Part shown: piece by piece, positions 15,301-21,914 of the stretch | Numbering within the stretch: position 1 is the stretch's first letter | Layout: each line of letters opens with the position of its first letter | NCBI GenBank assembly: GCA_014379165.1 | Contig: JACMMG010000014.1 | Coordinates: forward strand, 1 to 29,821 | DNA from: Candidatus Parcubacteria bacterium | Lineage (GTDB): Bacteria > Patescibacteriota > Minisyncoccia > Phycocordibacterales > SBAW01 | DNA: 29,821 bases | Reading direction: 5' to 3' | Notes under the pieces: generated by a model | The model's database searches: none | What the model was told of the DNA's origin: nothing | The model's input: the letters and a program-made list of their open reading frames with translations, nothing else | Made by a program: the position numbers and the translations under genes

Positions 15301-15617
15301 TCGAGATAAATATCATCGTCCACTGCCGTCACGTCGAAGCTCATTGTAAAAGTACCCGTATTCTGCTGAGAACCCTTTTCTACCGACGTATCGACAAGCG
15401 CCACTTCTATACCACTTTCAGTAGCAGGCGATGCTCCGCCGCGCAATGCCGTTTCGGTATTAGCTACGACGCTTTGCTCCGCTCCGAAAGACTGCAGGAG
15501 GGAAAGCAGCGCCGAAATCTGTGTTTCGGTTAAGCCTGCGGCGCGCGTCTGCATCGGCATGACGGCCAAAAGCGTAAGAAGTGCGAACGTAACTGCAAAA
15601 ATGCGTATGGTTTTCAT
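12321..15617 (-). CDS. Multidomain secreted peptidoglycan-binding surface protein (1098 aa)
   Basis: A large exported protein, probably wall-associated and adhesive; the role is inferred. The ATG at 15617 gives a good signal peptide (MKTIRIFAVTFALLTLLAV, cleavage probably after TRA, about residue 27); an ATG 33 nt upstream is less likely. Domains in order: LTETQISALLSLLQSFGA motif (29-46); two Kre9/KNH-like beta domains starting PNGGEQ (about 225 and 430); a PKD-like domain with IDYGDGT (about 529-622); an Ig-like domain (about 643-720); an SdrD-like B domain with GYVWSDTDGNGTYS (about 726-816); a second LTEEQVSAVSSLLASF motif (about 887-903); a PG_binding_1 domain (about 952-1028); and a Cys-rich tail (CPDGRYVGRSGPNCEFKC). 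It lies between fusA and tuf, which are normally adjacent. Confidence 0.88.
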   Translation of the reverse strand: MKTIRIFAVTFALLTLLAVMPMQTRAAGLTETQISALLSLLQSFGAEQSVVANTETALRGGASPATESGIEVALVDTSVEKGSQQNTGTFTMSFDVTAVDDDIYLDRSVTRVPPKEGISAGDGFSWIVMPDSTTDAVSATAVVVTKETESGDSRGAFKVSEGETRRFTMVVTLEAAHAGTIALGLASINWTTDSSDTTPDNQYTAGLGSFQTSFLSFDSSSVQNIKVTAPNGGEQWEIGSLNTITWAPYSYNPDVNPSKDVDAYLMYPEGGVAGKIMDTGKASLHTYFNINDYNTWPKPDVYQVRVVNRVTGASDVSDKYFTLLPRAVDLKVNGSDGPITIASNQKITVSWAGTGVKYCALYNVQNSIGGTAGNIANLPSSGTLSLYFTPARGASVNVWISCERPDGATRGDAVPVNNTSPQPASLQITSPNGGEQIPIGQQYKITWRQAGLSNVSIALYSSDQWKEWIVKDLSLGKDALGVYSYIWTPSPTDTNRNTFKIYITGQKADGSGYVDDKSDAPFSFVTGSPQNASLSASPTSGTAPLALRFSTSINTCDTSRYSIDYGDGTTKALDSLVPIGRSTTNCYFVPTSWPYSYAKAGTYYARLMGGTCNDATYEKSHSDSSSVCYSPSVKIVVDSNSKPACTMSASPSKINPGQTSTVTWTSSNAATAQLSPEWGGEPLNHARVTIVLSKTTTYTGTFTSSSGQVVTCSATVTVAPPVSAAYTLSGYVWSDTDGNGTYSTNEQKLSGRQVELAIPDGATIKTMATDTSGNYAFSGLSAGSYRVRHEVPAGYSRTTDDSLVISITANATLNFGIKQGAVSSATSDARVLDLAGAVVALANSITEAVFVRPFSMVVNGLASVILAISPQSSSANVSAAVSAAAGTGLTEEQVSAVSSLLASFNTDEKMVAQIRLMLKSGGAVKQENKKEGERKMATTTKSGEVRPPLARICPEIAQMLKRGHSGEEVKRLQEFLAQDKDIYPNGEVTGYFGAMTEVALQKWQAKMGVVASGDANTTGFGALGPKTRELIKMKCGEMLPPPKPGMGSSTQNSSGKQGKQPGGVMCAADAKMCPDGRYVGRSGPNCEFKCASASSTQQ

Positions 15618-15676
15618 ATGAGCTATTGAAAGAACGTCGGCTTTTGTCATGATTAATTTTTATTTGATAAGTAAAC

Positions 15677-15709
15677 GAGAAAAGGGCCCGAGCTTTCGCT
15701 CGTGCCCTG
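15677..15709 (-). terminator. GAAA-loop hairpin with U-run before the 1098-residue gene
   Basis: On the minus strand GGGCACGAGC-GAAA-GCTCGGGCCC (one mismatch in 10 bp) is followed by TTTTCTCG. It has the same lead-in AACAGGGCAC and the same GAAA loop as the hairpin at 7485-7522. It may terminate the fusA unit or attenuate the surface-protein gene 60 nt downstream. Confidence 0.7.
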
Positions 15710-15759
15710 TTGGTATTTAATCTATCACCCTTTGTTCCCCGCGCCAGAGCGAGGTGTGG

Positions 15760-15821
15760 ATAAGGGAACACTTATGCCGAGTACTCTCGGCGCAGGGCAC
15801 ACTTATGCCGCGGTGAGCGGC
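15760..15821. repeat. Second copy of the shared spacer repeat, after fusA
   Basis: Bases 15760-15794 are identical to 7679-7713 and contain the palindrome GCCGAG-TACT-CTCGGC (15776-15791). They are followed by a second partial copy of the arm (GGCACACTTATGCC, 15796-15809) and by a GCCGC-GGTGA-GCGGC hairpin (15807-15821) next to the fusA stop codon. Here the long outer arms of the 7676-7740 copy are not preserved. Confidence 0.8.
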
Positions 15822-15827
15822 GTACTT

Positions 15828-17978
15828 TTACTTCCTTCCCGCAACAATCGTCGCAGCAACTTGCGGCGGCACGACTTCATAGTGATCAAACTCCATGGTA
15901 AATGATGCGCGACCTTCGGTCATAGAGCGAAGTGCGGTCGTATAGCCAAACATTTCAGAAAGCGGTACTTTTGCCTTAATTGCGCGCGCAAGTCCGCGCT
16001 CATCGATACCCTCGATCTGTCCGCGTTTCGAGTTAAGAGAGCCAGTAATGTCACCCATGAACTTCTCAGGGACAACAACCTCGACTTTCATAATAGGTTC
16101 GAGCAAAACTGGCTTCGCTGCGCGGGCTGCGTCCTGAAAGCCCATCGATGCAGCGATTTTAAAGGCAATTTCTGAAGAGTCCACGTCGTGGTACGAGCCG
16201 TCATAGAGTTCTACAGAGATATCGACGAGCTTGAAGCCCGCAACAATACCGCGTTCCATCGCCTCGCGAACACCCTTTTCAACTGCAGGAATGAACTCAA
16301 CCGGTATAACACCTCCTTTAATCGAGTTAATAAACTCAAAGTGGTCTTCTCGAGTGGTATTTTTTGAAATCTTCTTGCCTTCAATAACCGGTTCAAGCGG
16401 TTTCAGGCGCAAACGCACGTGTCCGTACTGACCCTTGCCTCCTGTTTGCTTAATATATTTGCCTTCCGCTTCTGCCTCTTGCTGAATCGTCTCGCGGTAT
16501 GCAACTTGCGGCTTGCCGACATTCGCTTCAACGCCGAATTCACGCTTCATACGATCGACGAGAATTTCAAGGTGAAGCTCGCCCATGCCCGCAATAAGAG
16601 TTTCCATCGTCTCGGCATCGGTTGAGACTTTAAAGGTTGGGTCTTCGTCGGCCAATTTCTTCATCGCCATACCCATTTTCTCTTGGTCGGCTTTTGTTCT
16701 CGGTTCAATACGAAGTGAAATAACCGGCTCAGGAAATTTGATCTGTTCCAGCTGGATCGGATTATTTTCATCGCACAGAGTATGTGAGGTGCGCGTATCT
16801 TTAAGGCCTACCGCTGCAGCAATTTCTCCCGCATATACCTTCTTTACTTCTTCGCGATTGTTGGCCTGAAGACGCACAATACGGCCGAGGCGCTCTTTGG
16901 TCCCCGTCGTTGAGTTATACAAATATGATCCTGCTTCGATCGTGCCGGAATATACGCGGAAGAAGGTTAGTTGGCCCACGAATGGATCCGCCTGAAGTTT
17001 GAATGCAAGGGCAGTAAAAGGTTCTTCATCGCTCGCATGACGGGTAACTTCTTCCCCACTGCGAGGGTCGATACCCTTAACCGGCGGCATATCCAAAGGA
17101 GATGGCAGATAATCGACAACCGCATCAAGTACCAATTGCACGCCCTTGTTCTTAAGTGCGCTTCCGGTATAAACCGGGAAAATTTTGTTCGCAATAACTG
17201 CTTTGCGCAATGTGCTCTGGAGTTCCTCCATCGTCGGCTCTTTGCCGTCGAGGTACGCAGTCATGAGCGCATCGTCCTGCTCGACGATCTTTTCGATAAG
17301 CTGTGCGCGATACATTGCTGCGTCCGACTTATGGCTCTCGGGAATTTCCATCTCAATAACATCTTCACCCATGTTGCCTTCAAACTTGTATGCCTTCATG
17401 TGCATGAGGTCGACAACACCTTCAAAATGCTCTTCAGCGCCGATCGGGATCTGCATGCGAACTGCCGACTTACTCAATCGGTCAAGAATAGACTGGAATG
17501 ATTTTTCAAAAGAGGCACCCATGCGGTCGAGCTTATTGATGAAACATACTCTTGGCACATTTGCCTCGTCAGCATATCGCCAGTTTGTTTCAGACTGCGG
17601 TTCCACACCTGCAACGCCGTCAAAAACGACGATAGCGCCGTCTAAAACACGCATCGAGCGCTTTACCTCGACGGTAAAGTCGATGTGGCCAGGCGTGTCA
17701 ATAATATTGAAACGATATTTTTTGCTTGCGTCTTTTTTATCTTTTTCGTCAGTCCGGCTCCAAAAACAGGTAATGGCAGCTGCGGTAATGGTAATGCCGC
17801 GCTCGCGCTCCTGTTCCATCCAGTCGGTTGTTGTTTCTCCTTCGTGGACCTCGCCAATTTTGTGCTGAGAGCCCGTGTAGTAAAGCACGCGTTCAGACGT
17901 GGTTGTTTTGCCCGCATCAATGTGCGCGATAATTCCGAAGTTTCTAACTTTCTCGAGTGGATAATCTCTGCCTGCCAT
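15828..17978 (-). CDS. fusA: Elongation factor G
   Basis: EF-G drives translocation and, with RRF, ribosome recycling. The 716-residue protein has the GTPase motifs AHIDAGKTT (about residues 17-25), ERERGITITAAA, DTPGHIDF and NKLDRMG, then domain II, and domains IV-V with GKGQYGHVRLRLKPLEP and GFKLVDISVELYDGSYHDVD, ending in the domain V segment FGYTTALRSMTEGRASF. A lysine-rich insert (RTDEKDKKDASKKY) lies between switch I and G3. It has its own -10-like region and is separated from rpsG and tuf by inserted genes, so the classical str operon is broken on both sides. Confidence 0.98.
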   Translation of the reverse strand: MAGRDYPLEKVRNFGIIAHIDAGKTTTSERVLYYTGSQHKIGEVHEGETTTDWMEQERERGITITAAAITCFWSRTDEKDKKDASKKYRFNIIDTPGHIDFTVEVKRSMRVLDGAIVVFDGVAGVEPQSETNWRYADEANVPRVCFINKLDRMGASFEKSFQSILDRLSKSAVRMQIPIGAEEHFEGVVDLMHMKAYKFEGNMGEDVIEMEIPESHKSDAAMYRAQLIEKIVEQDDALMTAYLDGKEPTMEELQSTLRKAVIANKIFPVYTGSALKNKGVQLVLDAVVDYLPSPLDMPPVKGIDPRSGEEVTRHASDEEPFTALAFKLQADPFVGQLTFFRVYSGTIEAGSYLYNSTTGTKERLGRIVRLQANNREEVKKVYAGEIAAAVGLKDTRTSHTLCDENNPIQLEQIKFPEPVISLRIEPRTKADQEKMGMAMKKLADEDPTFKVSTDAETMETLIAGMGELHLEILVDRMKREFGVEANVGKPQVAYRETIQQEAEAEGKYIKQTGGKGQYGHVRLRLKPLEPVIEGKKISKNTTREDHFEFINSIKGGVIPVEFIPAVEKGVREAMERGIVAGFKLVDISVELYDGSYHDVDSSEIAFKIAASMGFQDAARAAKPVLLEPIMKVEVVVPEKFMGDITGSLNSKRGQIEGIDERGLARAIKAKVPLSEMFGYTTALRSMTEGRASFTMEFDHYEVVPPQVAATIVAGRK

Positions 17979-18016
17979 AAATGTAGATAATAAAATAGCG
18001 CCCTAGGCGTCTATAT

Positions 18017-18022
18017 ATAGTA
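18017..18022 (-). promoter_or_regulatory. Probable fusA -10 box
   Basis: The minus strand reads ACGCTACTATATATAG, with TACTAT (18022-18017), the same -10 sequence as at tuf (GCTACTAT). No good -35 box is seen. A short GC hairpin (ACGCC-TAG-GGCGC) followed by TATTTTATT lies in the 38-nt leader. Confidence 0.45.
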
Positions 18023-18050
18023 GCGTAAATGGACGAAAAAGAAAAGTGGG

Positions 18051-18374
18051 TCAGACGCCCAACCTCATACCAATATATATGACGATTACTATCGTCAAAA
18101 AGATACCTGCCATACTAAGTACCCATCGTGGCACATTTGCTGTCTGCCACATCTCTGGGTGCTGGTCTGTTGCAAAAAAAACTCTTAGGGAGACTACGAA
18201 TATTACTATTATCTTTGAAATGAGAAGAAAGAGTTTAGCTTGAGCACCATATGTTCCAGCGTCTGTAGCAAAAATCATTGCTAAAAAAGTTGCAGGGTAC
18301 AACCAGAGGAACATAGCAATACCAGATAAAACTACCGCAGTTACAAGTCGCTTCAAAAACCAAGAGAATTTCAC
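18051..18374 (-). CDS. Small three-helix membrane protein
   Basis: A 107-residue protein of unknown function. Three hydrophobic segments are visible: about residues 9-36 (VTAVVLSGIAMFLWLYPATFLAMIF), 47-66 (LFLLISKIIVIFVVSLRVFF) and 84-104 (VLSMAGIFLTIVIVIYIGMRL). The start is GTG at 18374, with TAATAT (18386-18381) ending 6 nt before it and no Shine-Dalgarno. It follows the PaaX/Cas2-like gene, and an operator-like palindrome (18473-18510) lies between the two, so it may be a target of that regulator. Bases 18375-18522 hold only that element and the -10 box. Confidence 0.65.
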   Translation of the reverse strand: MKFSWFLKRLVTAVVLSGIAMFLWLYPATFLAMIFATDAGTYGAQAKLFLLISKIIVIFVVSLRVFFATDQHPEMWQTANVPRWVLSMAGIFLTIVIVIYIGMRLGV

Positions 18375-18472
18375 ATTTTTATATTACTATGCGAAAGAGT
18401 AGGAATTTTACTAGCATTGGCCATGTTGTGTACATCTCCAATTCCTCTTCTCTTTCTCTGGTCACATCCCCT

Positions 18473-18510
18473 TGTTCCTTATTTTTAACGACCGTTAGAT
18501 TTAAGGAACA
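18473..18510. promoter_or_regulatory. Palindromic operator-like element, downstream copy (PaaX/Cas2-like 1)
   Basis: Arms TGTTCCTTA and TTAAGGAACA (18473-18481, 18501-18510) enclose a smaller inverted repeat TAACG-AC-CGTTA. The element matches the one at 19113-19150 in length and at all but about six positions. It lies 13 nt past the stop codon of the regulator gene and about 100 nt before the start of the membrane-protein gene. Confidence 0.75.
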
Positions 18511-18522
18511 CACCAGAAGGCA

Positions 18523-19113
18523 TCAAGCGACAGGGAGTTCGAAATGCCTTCGCAGCTTTTCGTCATGTTCGATTTCTTCCGCGACGATATAGAGCATCCC
18601 CTTCCCTAGCCGTAGATCAATGCGAAGAAAAGTGAACAACTCTTCGCAGTCGTACGGATATGCCCACACGCTGTTCTGGATTTTTACGAATCCTGCTTTC
18701 TTTAGCATTGTGCGCAATTGATCACGTACTCCCCGCCTGCGTTCCCACACATCGAAGATAACAATGCGCCACTTTCCATCCCATCGTTTTGGTTTACCAA
18801 GATGAGTGGACTCTCTTGCTTCAAGTGCTTCAGCCAACCGATTTCCTTTTTCCGTAAGTTTAAGCGAGACGCCTTTTGCAGTTTTTATTCGAACAACAAG
18901 ACCTTTTGCATGCAATCGCGTAACGGCTTGGGATATGCGACGACCGAGCTTTTCTCTTTGCCCAAAATATTTTTCCACATGACGCAGTAGCTGGAGTGAG
19001 TTTGGAGCCACCGCTGCCATGCCAACGGCGGTCGCGGCATATACAGAGCCGAGCACAATATTTTGCATTCTGTGCCGACGTGCCCGAGTTTTAACTTTTT
19101 TCTCGACCTCCAT
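18523..19113 (-). CDS. PaaX-like regulator with Cas2-like domain (copy 1)
   Basis: A 196-residue predicted DNA-binding regulator. Residues about 15-110 look like an N-terminal winged helix with a hydrophobic first helix (QNIVLGSVYAATAVGMAAVA), AVTRLHAKGLVVRIKTAKG and LTEKGNRLAEAL. Residues about 108-190 resemble the Cas2-like ferredoxin domain of PaaX: KRWDGKWRIVIFDVWERRRG, RDQLRTMLKKAGFVKIQNSV, WAYPYDCEELF and a C-terminal helix. Such proteins in CPR genomes are often labelled Cas2, but no CRISPR array or cas gene is present here. It is a paralogue of 27271-27840. The ATG is inside an operator-like palindrome with a TATAAT box, so leaderless expression and autoregulation are likely. It is part of the insert between rpsG and fusA. 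Confidence 0.8.
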   Translation of the reverse strand: MEVEKKVKTRARRHRMQNIVLGSVYAATAVGMAAVAPNSLQLLRHVEKYFGQREKLGRRISQAVTRLHAKGLVVRIKTAKGVSLKLTEKGNRLAEALEARESTHLGKPKRWDGKWRIVIFDVWERRRGVRDQLRTMLKKAGFVKIQNSVWAYPYDCEELFTFLRIDLRLGKGMLYIVAEEIEHDEKLRRHFELPVA

Positions 19114-19150
19114 GTTCCTTATTATACACGGTCGTTAGAATTAAGGAACA
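19113..19150. promoter_or_regulatory. Palindromic operator with -10 box at the start of PaaX/Cas2-like 1
   Basis: Arms TGTTCCTTA (19113-19121) and TTAAGGAACA (19141-19150) flank the promoter. On the minus strand TATAAT (19126-19121) ends 7 nt before the ATG of the regulator gene, so a protein bound to the palindrome would cover the -10 box and start codon. The near-identical copy at 18473-18510 lies beyond the other end of the gene. Confidence 0.8.
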
Positions 19151-19226
19151 TAATAACTAACTATAAAATCCTACTCAAATTAAAAAATTAAGAACGGATC
19201 AGCCACTGTTAAAACAAAAGTGGAAT

Positions 19227-19763
19227 TTACTTAAATTTAAAGCTCGCTACCGCGGCGTCCAAAACTGGCTGTGCATTGGCGAAGCCAGGCGGATATTCAA
19301 GAGCAAAAAGTACGTAGCGGGCTCCGTCTACATTGAGACGTAGCCTGTCATACTCGGTGGTTGGTCCTTGATCGTCAGCATTGGATGTTCCATGGGCAAT
19401 GTCCCCTTCTTGGCCGTCAAGCGATACAACAGTTCCAACAGGTAATGGTTCGTTTTCTTCAAATAAAAAGAGTGGAATTATCATGACCGCGCCTGAGACG
19501 ATCGGGCTCGCACTAAACGGGTCCTTGGTATTTTCTGCATTAAGAAAGTCCGGAGAGATAAAGGCAGCAAAACCCTGTTGAGCATCGCTCGTATATAACC
19601 AGTTAGCCGGGACTTTTATGCGGGCGCCGATAGTGCCTATCGTGTAGTAGCCGGGGTCGGTGTTAAATGTTGAAGTAGGAACAACTCGATTGTGCCAAAC
19701 ATACCAACCTCCCGCTCCCAGAAGGACGAGAATTGTCGCTGATACGACCAAGAACCTTTTCAT
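19227..19763 (-). CDS. Membrane-anchored extracytoplasmic protein of unknown function
   Basis: A 178-residue protein with a short N-terminal hydrophobic anchor (MKRFLVVSATILVLLGAGGWYVW) and a beta-rich outer part. Segments such as GARIKVPANWLYTSD, GFAAFISPDFLNAEN and ARYVLFALEYPPGF suggest a compact beta domain of a type often seen after single anchors in CPR genomes; no named family was recognised. A -10-like TAGGAT (19775-19770) ends 6 nt before the ATG and there is no Shine-Dalgarno. It sits in the insert between rpsG and fusA, next to the PaaX/Cas2-like gene. Confidence 0.7.
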   Translation of the reverse strand: MKRFLVVSATILVLLGAGGWYVWHNRVVPTSTFNTDPGYYTIGTIGARIKVPANWLYTSDAQQGFAAFISPDFLNAENTKDPFSASPIVSGAVMIIPLFLFEENEPLPVGTVVSLDGQEGDIAHGTSNADDQGPTTEYDRLRLNVDGARYVLFALEYPPGFANAQPVLDAAVASFKFK

Positions 19764-19835
19764 GTATATATCCTAGCACGCGAAGTGGTGGGAGTTTCGT
19801 TCGCGTCGAATATGGTGTGAGTATCGTATGCCGAA

Positions 19836-19913
19836 CTAAAGAATGTTAAGCAAATACAAAACAATGATAAGTCCGATTGGGACTCCGAAGAGCCATAATA
19901 TTATTCCTTTCAT
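19836..19913 (-). CDS. 25-residue single-helix membrane microprotein
   Basis: A very small predicted protein, MKGIILWLFGVPIGLIIVLY plus five more residues ending LLNIL, almost entirely one membrane helix. It resembles short hydrophobic peptides found in many bacteria, but no named family can be assigned. Support for it being real: a TATATT box (19926-19921) ends 7 nt before the ATG, the same spacing as at other starts here, and the start lies in an otherwise empty interval. The frame is open upstream to 20036, but that part runs into a repeat and has no family features. Confidence 0.45.
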   Translation of the reverse strand: MKGIILWLFGVPIGLIIVLYLLNIL

Positions 19914-19990
19914 ATTGCACAATATACCACTCCTGAAGCTGAAAAATTTATGAGGATCTTTCTTTATAGAATCAATACAAGGTCTAAACC

Positions 19991-20093
19991 AAAATTTTGA
20001 AGTGCTATCCGAGGCGCGCGGAGCAAAAACCCGCAAGCAATACGTAGATAAGGCGCATTATTTTGAGTGCAGTGCGAGGAGAAAAGGAGAAGA
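19991..20093. repeat. Intergenic direct repeat, copy 1
   Basis: About 100 nt that recur at 20145-20247 with few changes, including a near-identical core of about 80 nt from CGAGGCGC to GGAGAAGA. The two copies are about 154 nt apart. This interval (19914-20326, over 400 nt) has no recognised gene except the microprotein at its edge. Confidence 0.85.
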
Positions 20094-20144
20094 GTTCTTC
20101 TGTACGCGACAAAGCAATGCGCTGAACTAATGGAACATCAAAAC

Positions 20145-20247
20145 TAAAATGTTGGAATGCAATTCGAGGCGCGGAGCAAAAAAACCCGCAAGCATACGTA
20201 GATAAGGCGCATTATTTTGAGTGCAGTGCGAGGAGAAAAGGAGAAGA
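20145..20247. repeat. Intergenic direct repeat, copy 2
   Basis: Second copy of the repeat at 19991-20093; it lacks a few bases, so no reading frame is kept between the copies. After it come a hairpin CAATAC-TTTT-GTATTG (about 20255-20270) and GCGCCAAAATAATGTGCC (20306-20323), which can pair with GGCGCATTATTTTG inside the repeat. The rpsG stop is at 20327, so this region may be the structured 3' end of the rpsL-rpsG mRNA. Confidence 0.8.
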
Positions 20248-20326
20248 TCTCTTGAGCAATACAAAAGTATTGTGAGAGAGTCTTTGACGCATTTAACGAC
20301 GCAATGCGCCAAAATAATGTGCCGGT

Positions 20327-20797
20327 TTACCAGGCAAAGTGAGCAAAGGCTTTATTAGCCTCCGCCATCTTGTGAGTATCTTCCCTCTTCTTAATAGCTG
20401 AGCCAGTATTATTTGCTGCTGCAATAAGTTCGTCTGCGAGTTTTTCAGCCATAGGCTTTCCTTTGCCACCGCGCGCAGCAATAAGTATCCAACGGAAGGC
20501 AAGCGCTTGTTTGCGCTCGGGGCGCACTTCGCGCGGAACCTGATAGTTAGCTCCACCCACACGACGAGAACGAATTTCCATAGCTGGACCTACGTTTCGG
20601 ATAGCTGTTTCAAAAAGCTCAACAGGATCTTCGGTTTTTGTTTTTTCTTTCATCAAATCGAACGCGTCATAGACAACCTTGCGCGCGGTCGACTTCTTTC
20701 CGTCCCACATGACGGAATTTATAAATTTCTCAACACGGACCGAGTTGAACTTAAGGTCCGGGCCTGCAATATTTCTGTTTCGTACTGGTCTACGCAT
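20327..20797 (-). CDS. rpsG: 30S ribosomal protein uS7
   Basis: uS7 nucleates the 30S head and contacts tRNA in the E site. The 156-residue protein has normal length and the landmarks MRRPVRNRNIAGPDLKF, KFINSVMWDGKKSTARKVVY, ETAIRNVGPAMEIRSRRVGG, YQVPREVRPERKQALAFRW and AFAHFAW at the end. It lies 8 nt after rpsL. Instead of fusA, a repeat-rich gap and four small genes follow. Confidence 0.98.
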   Translation of the reverse strand: MRRPVRNRNIAGPDLKFNSVRVEKFINSVMWDGKKSTARKVVYDAFDLMKEKTKTEDPVELFETAIRNVGPAMEIRSRRVGGANYQVPREVRPERKQALAFRWILIAARGGKGKPMAEKLADELIAAANNTGSAIKKREDTHKMAEANKAFAHFAW

Positions 20798-20805
20798 ACA
20801 ATTGA

Positions 20806-21216
20806 CTATGCTTTAGGTTGTTTACTTCCATATCGTGAGCGCGACACGCGGCGCTTATCAAGACCTGCTGCGTCGAGCTTGCCGCGCACTACTTGGTAAC
20901 GCACATTGATGTCTTTCACACGGCCGGCGCGCACAACAACCACGGAGTGCTCCTGGAGGTTGTGGCCTTCGCCTGGGATATACGCGGTAATTTCCTGACC
21001 ATTGGTCAAGCGTACGCGGGCAATTTTCCGGATAGCTGAGTTCGGTTTGCGAGGGGTAGTGGTAGTTACTTTAGTGCAAACGCCGCGCTTAAATGGCGAG
21101 GGGTAGAAAGTCGGACGATTTTTAAGCGTGTTGAAGCCGCGTCCAAGAGCGGGCGATTTCGATTTATAGGTGCGGACCTTCCGGCCTTTGCGTATGAGTT
21201 GGTTTATTCCTGCCAT
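20806..21216 (-). CDS. rpsL: 30S ribosomal protein uS12
   Basis: uS12 is part of the decoding centre and the classical site of streptomycin resistance changes. The 136-residue protein has GINQLIRKGRK, CTKVTTTTPRKPNSAIRKIA (with the key lysine in the PRKPNSA motif), AYIPGEGHNLQEHSVVVVRAG and GRVKDINVRYQVVRGKLDA. A modest insert ALGRGFNTLKNRPTFYPSPF precedes the motif region. It is the first gene of the unit and has a good promoter that overlaps the end of the M50 gene. Confidence 0.98.
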   Translation of the reverse strand: MAGINQLIRKGRKVRTYKSKSPALGRGFNTLKNRPTFYPSPFKRGVCTKVTTTTPRKPNSAIRKIARVRLTNGQEITAYIPGEGHNLQEHSVVVVRAGRVKDINVRYQVVRGKLDAAGLDKRRVSRSRYGSKQPKA

Positions 21217-21222
21217 TTGAAA

Positions 21223-21239
21223 ACGCGCCCTGTGCGCGT
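21223..21239 (-). other. Hairpin at the 5' end of the rpsL leader
   Basis: On the minus strand ACGCGC-ACAGG-GCGCGT is followed by TTTTC and then the rpsL ATG. The predicted transcription start (about 21239) coincides with the base of the stem. It could be a leader structure of rpsL or a weak terminator for the M50 gene. Confidence 0.55.
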
Positions 21240-21245
21240 AAAGAC

Positions 21246-21274
21246 AATGTAACTTAAAGTGCCGCTCCTGTCAA
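21246..21274 (-). promoter_or_regulatory. rpsL promoter TTGACA-17-TACATT
   Basis: The minus strand has TTGACA (21274-21269), 17 nt, TACATT (21251-21246). The -35 box lies inside the last codons of the M50 protease gene and the -10 box just after its stop. Confidence 0.75.
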
Positions 21275-21889
21275 AAGCCCGAAAAGTGCTCTCAGAACCG
21301 CGCCAAAATACGGTGAAAGGAAGTAAAAAATAACCAATATAAGGAGTGTGCCTGAAAGGACTCCAAGACGCTCGAAACTCGTGCGGAAATTATCATACGC
21401 TCGGCCAAGAGCCCCAGGGAGAACGGTCGAAAGCACCTTTGAACCATCAAGCGGCGGCACAGGGATTAAGTTAAAGAGCGCAAGCAGCATGTTTATGTAA
21501 GCAATTACCGCAAACGCTTCAAGAAGCGAGGGGCTCAATTCACCGCCAAAAAAACGAATGATAAGCCCAAAAAAAAGTGCCAAGGCGATGTTGGTGCCTG
21601 GGCCCGCAAAGGCAACGAATCCTTCATCGTATTTCCCTGAGAGATTATATGGGTTATATGGCACCGGTTTGGCATAACCGATGAGTAACGGTGAATGCGT
21701 AATAAAAAGAATTGCCGGCAAAAGAATAGTACCTACCGGGTCGATGTGCGAAATAGGGTTAAGCGTGAGCCTGCCTTGAAGTTTTGCCGTCGGATCGCCA
21801 AGCCAGTTGGCCATGTAGCCGTGCGCCACTTCGTGGAGAATAACGGAGAATATAAGTACCAAAATACCGAAAATAATGTCTATTTGCAT
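21254..21889 (-). CDS. M50 family (site-2 protease-like) membrane metalloprotease
   Basis: A 211-residue intramembrane zinc protease, probably cutting membrane-bound substrates. The first helix holds the zinc motif HEVAH (about residues 19-23), preceded by FGILVLIFSVIL. The second motif NLIPVPPLDGSK (about 146-157) supplies the aspartate ligand. About five hydrophobic segments are visible. It belongs to the compact M50 branch without a PDZ domain. It is divergent from rpmB, and its 3' end contains the -35 box of the rpsL promoter. Confidence 0.9.
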   Translation of the reverse strand: MQIDIIFGILVLIFSVILHEVAHGYMANWLGDPTAKLQGRLTLNPISHIDPVGTILLPAILFITHSPLLIGYAKPVPYNPYNLSGKYDEGFVAFAGPGTNIALALFFGLIIRFFGGELSPSLLEAFAVIAYINMLLALFNLIPVPPLDGSKVLSTVLPGALGRAYDNFRTSFERLGVLSGTLLILVIFYFLSPYFGAVLRALFGLLTGAAL

Positions 21890-21914
21890 ACAACTTTTTT
21901 ATTTTCCGCGCCTA

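Noticed and set aside
18523..19113. A CRISPR-associated Cas2 gene
   Set aside because: The Cas2-like fold is only the C-terminal part of a longer PaaX-like protein, and there is no repeat-spacer array or other cas gene in the window. The same holds for 27271-27840.
19954..20120. Coding frame through repeat copy 1 on the plus strand
   Set aside because: There is no start codon, and the second copy of the repeat is frameshifted, so conservation is not at the protein level.
19991..20247. CRISPR array
   Set aside because: There are only two copies of about 100 nt with a single gap; this is a direct repeat, not a repeat-spacer array.
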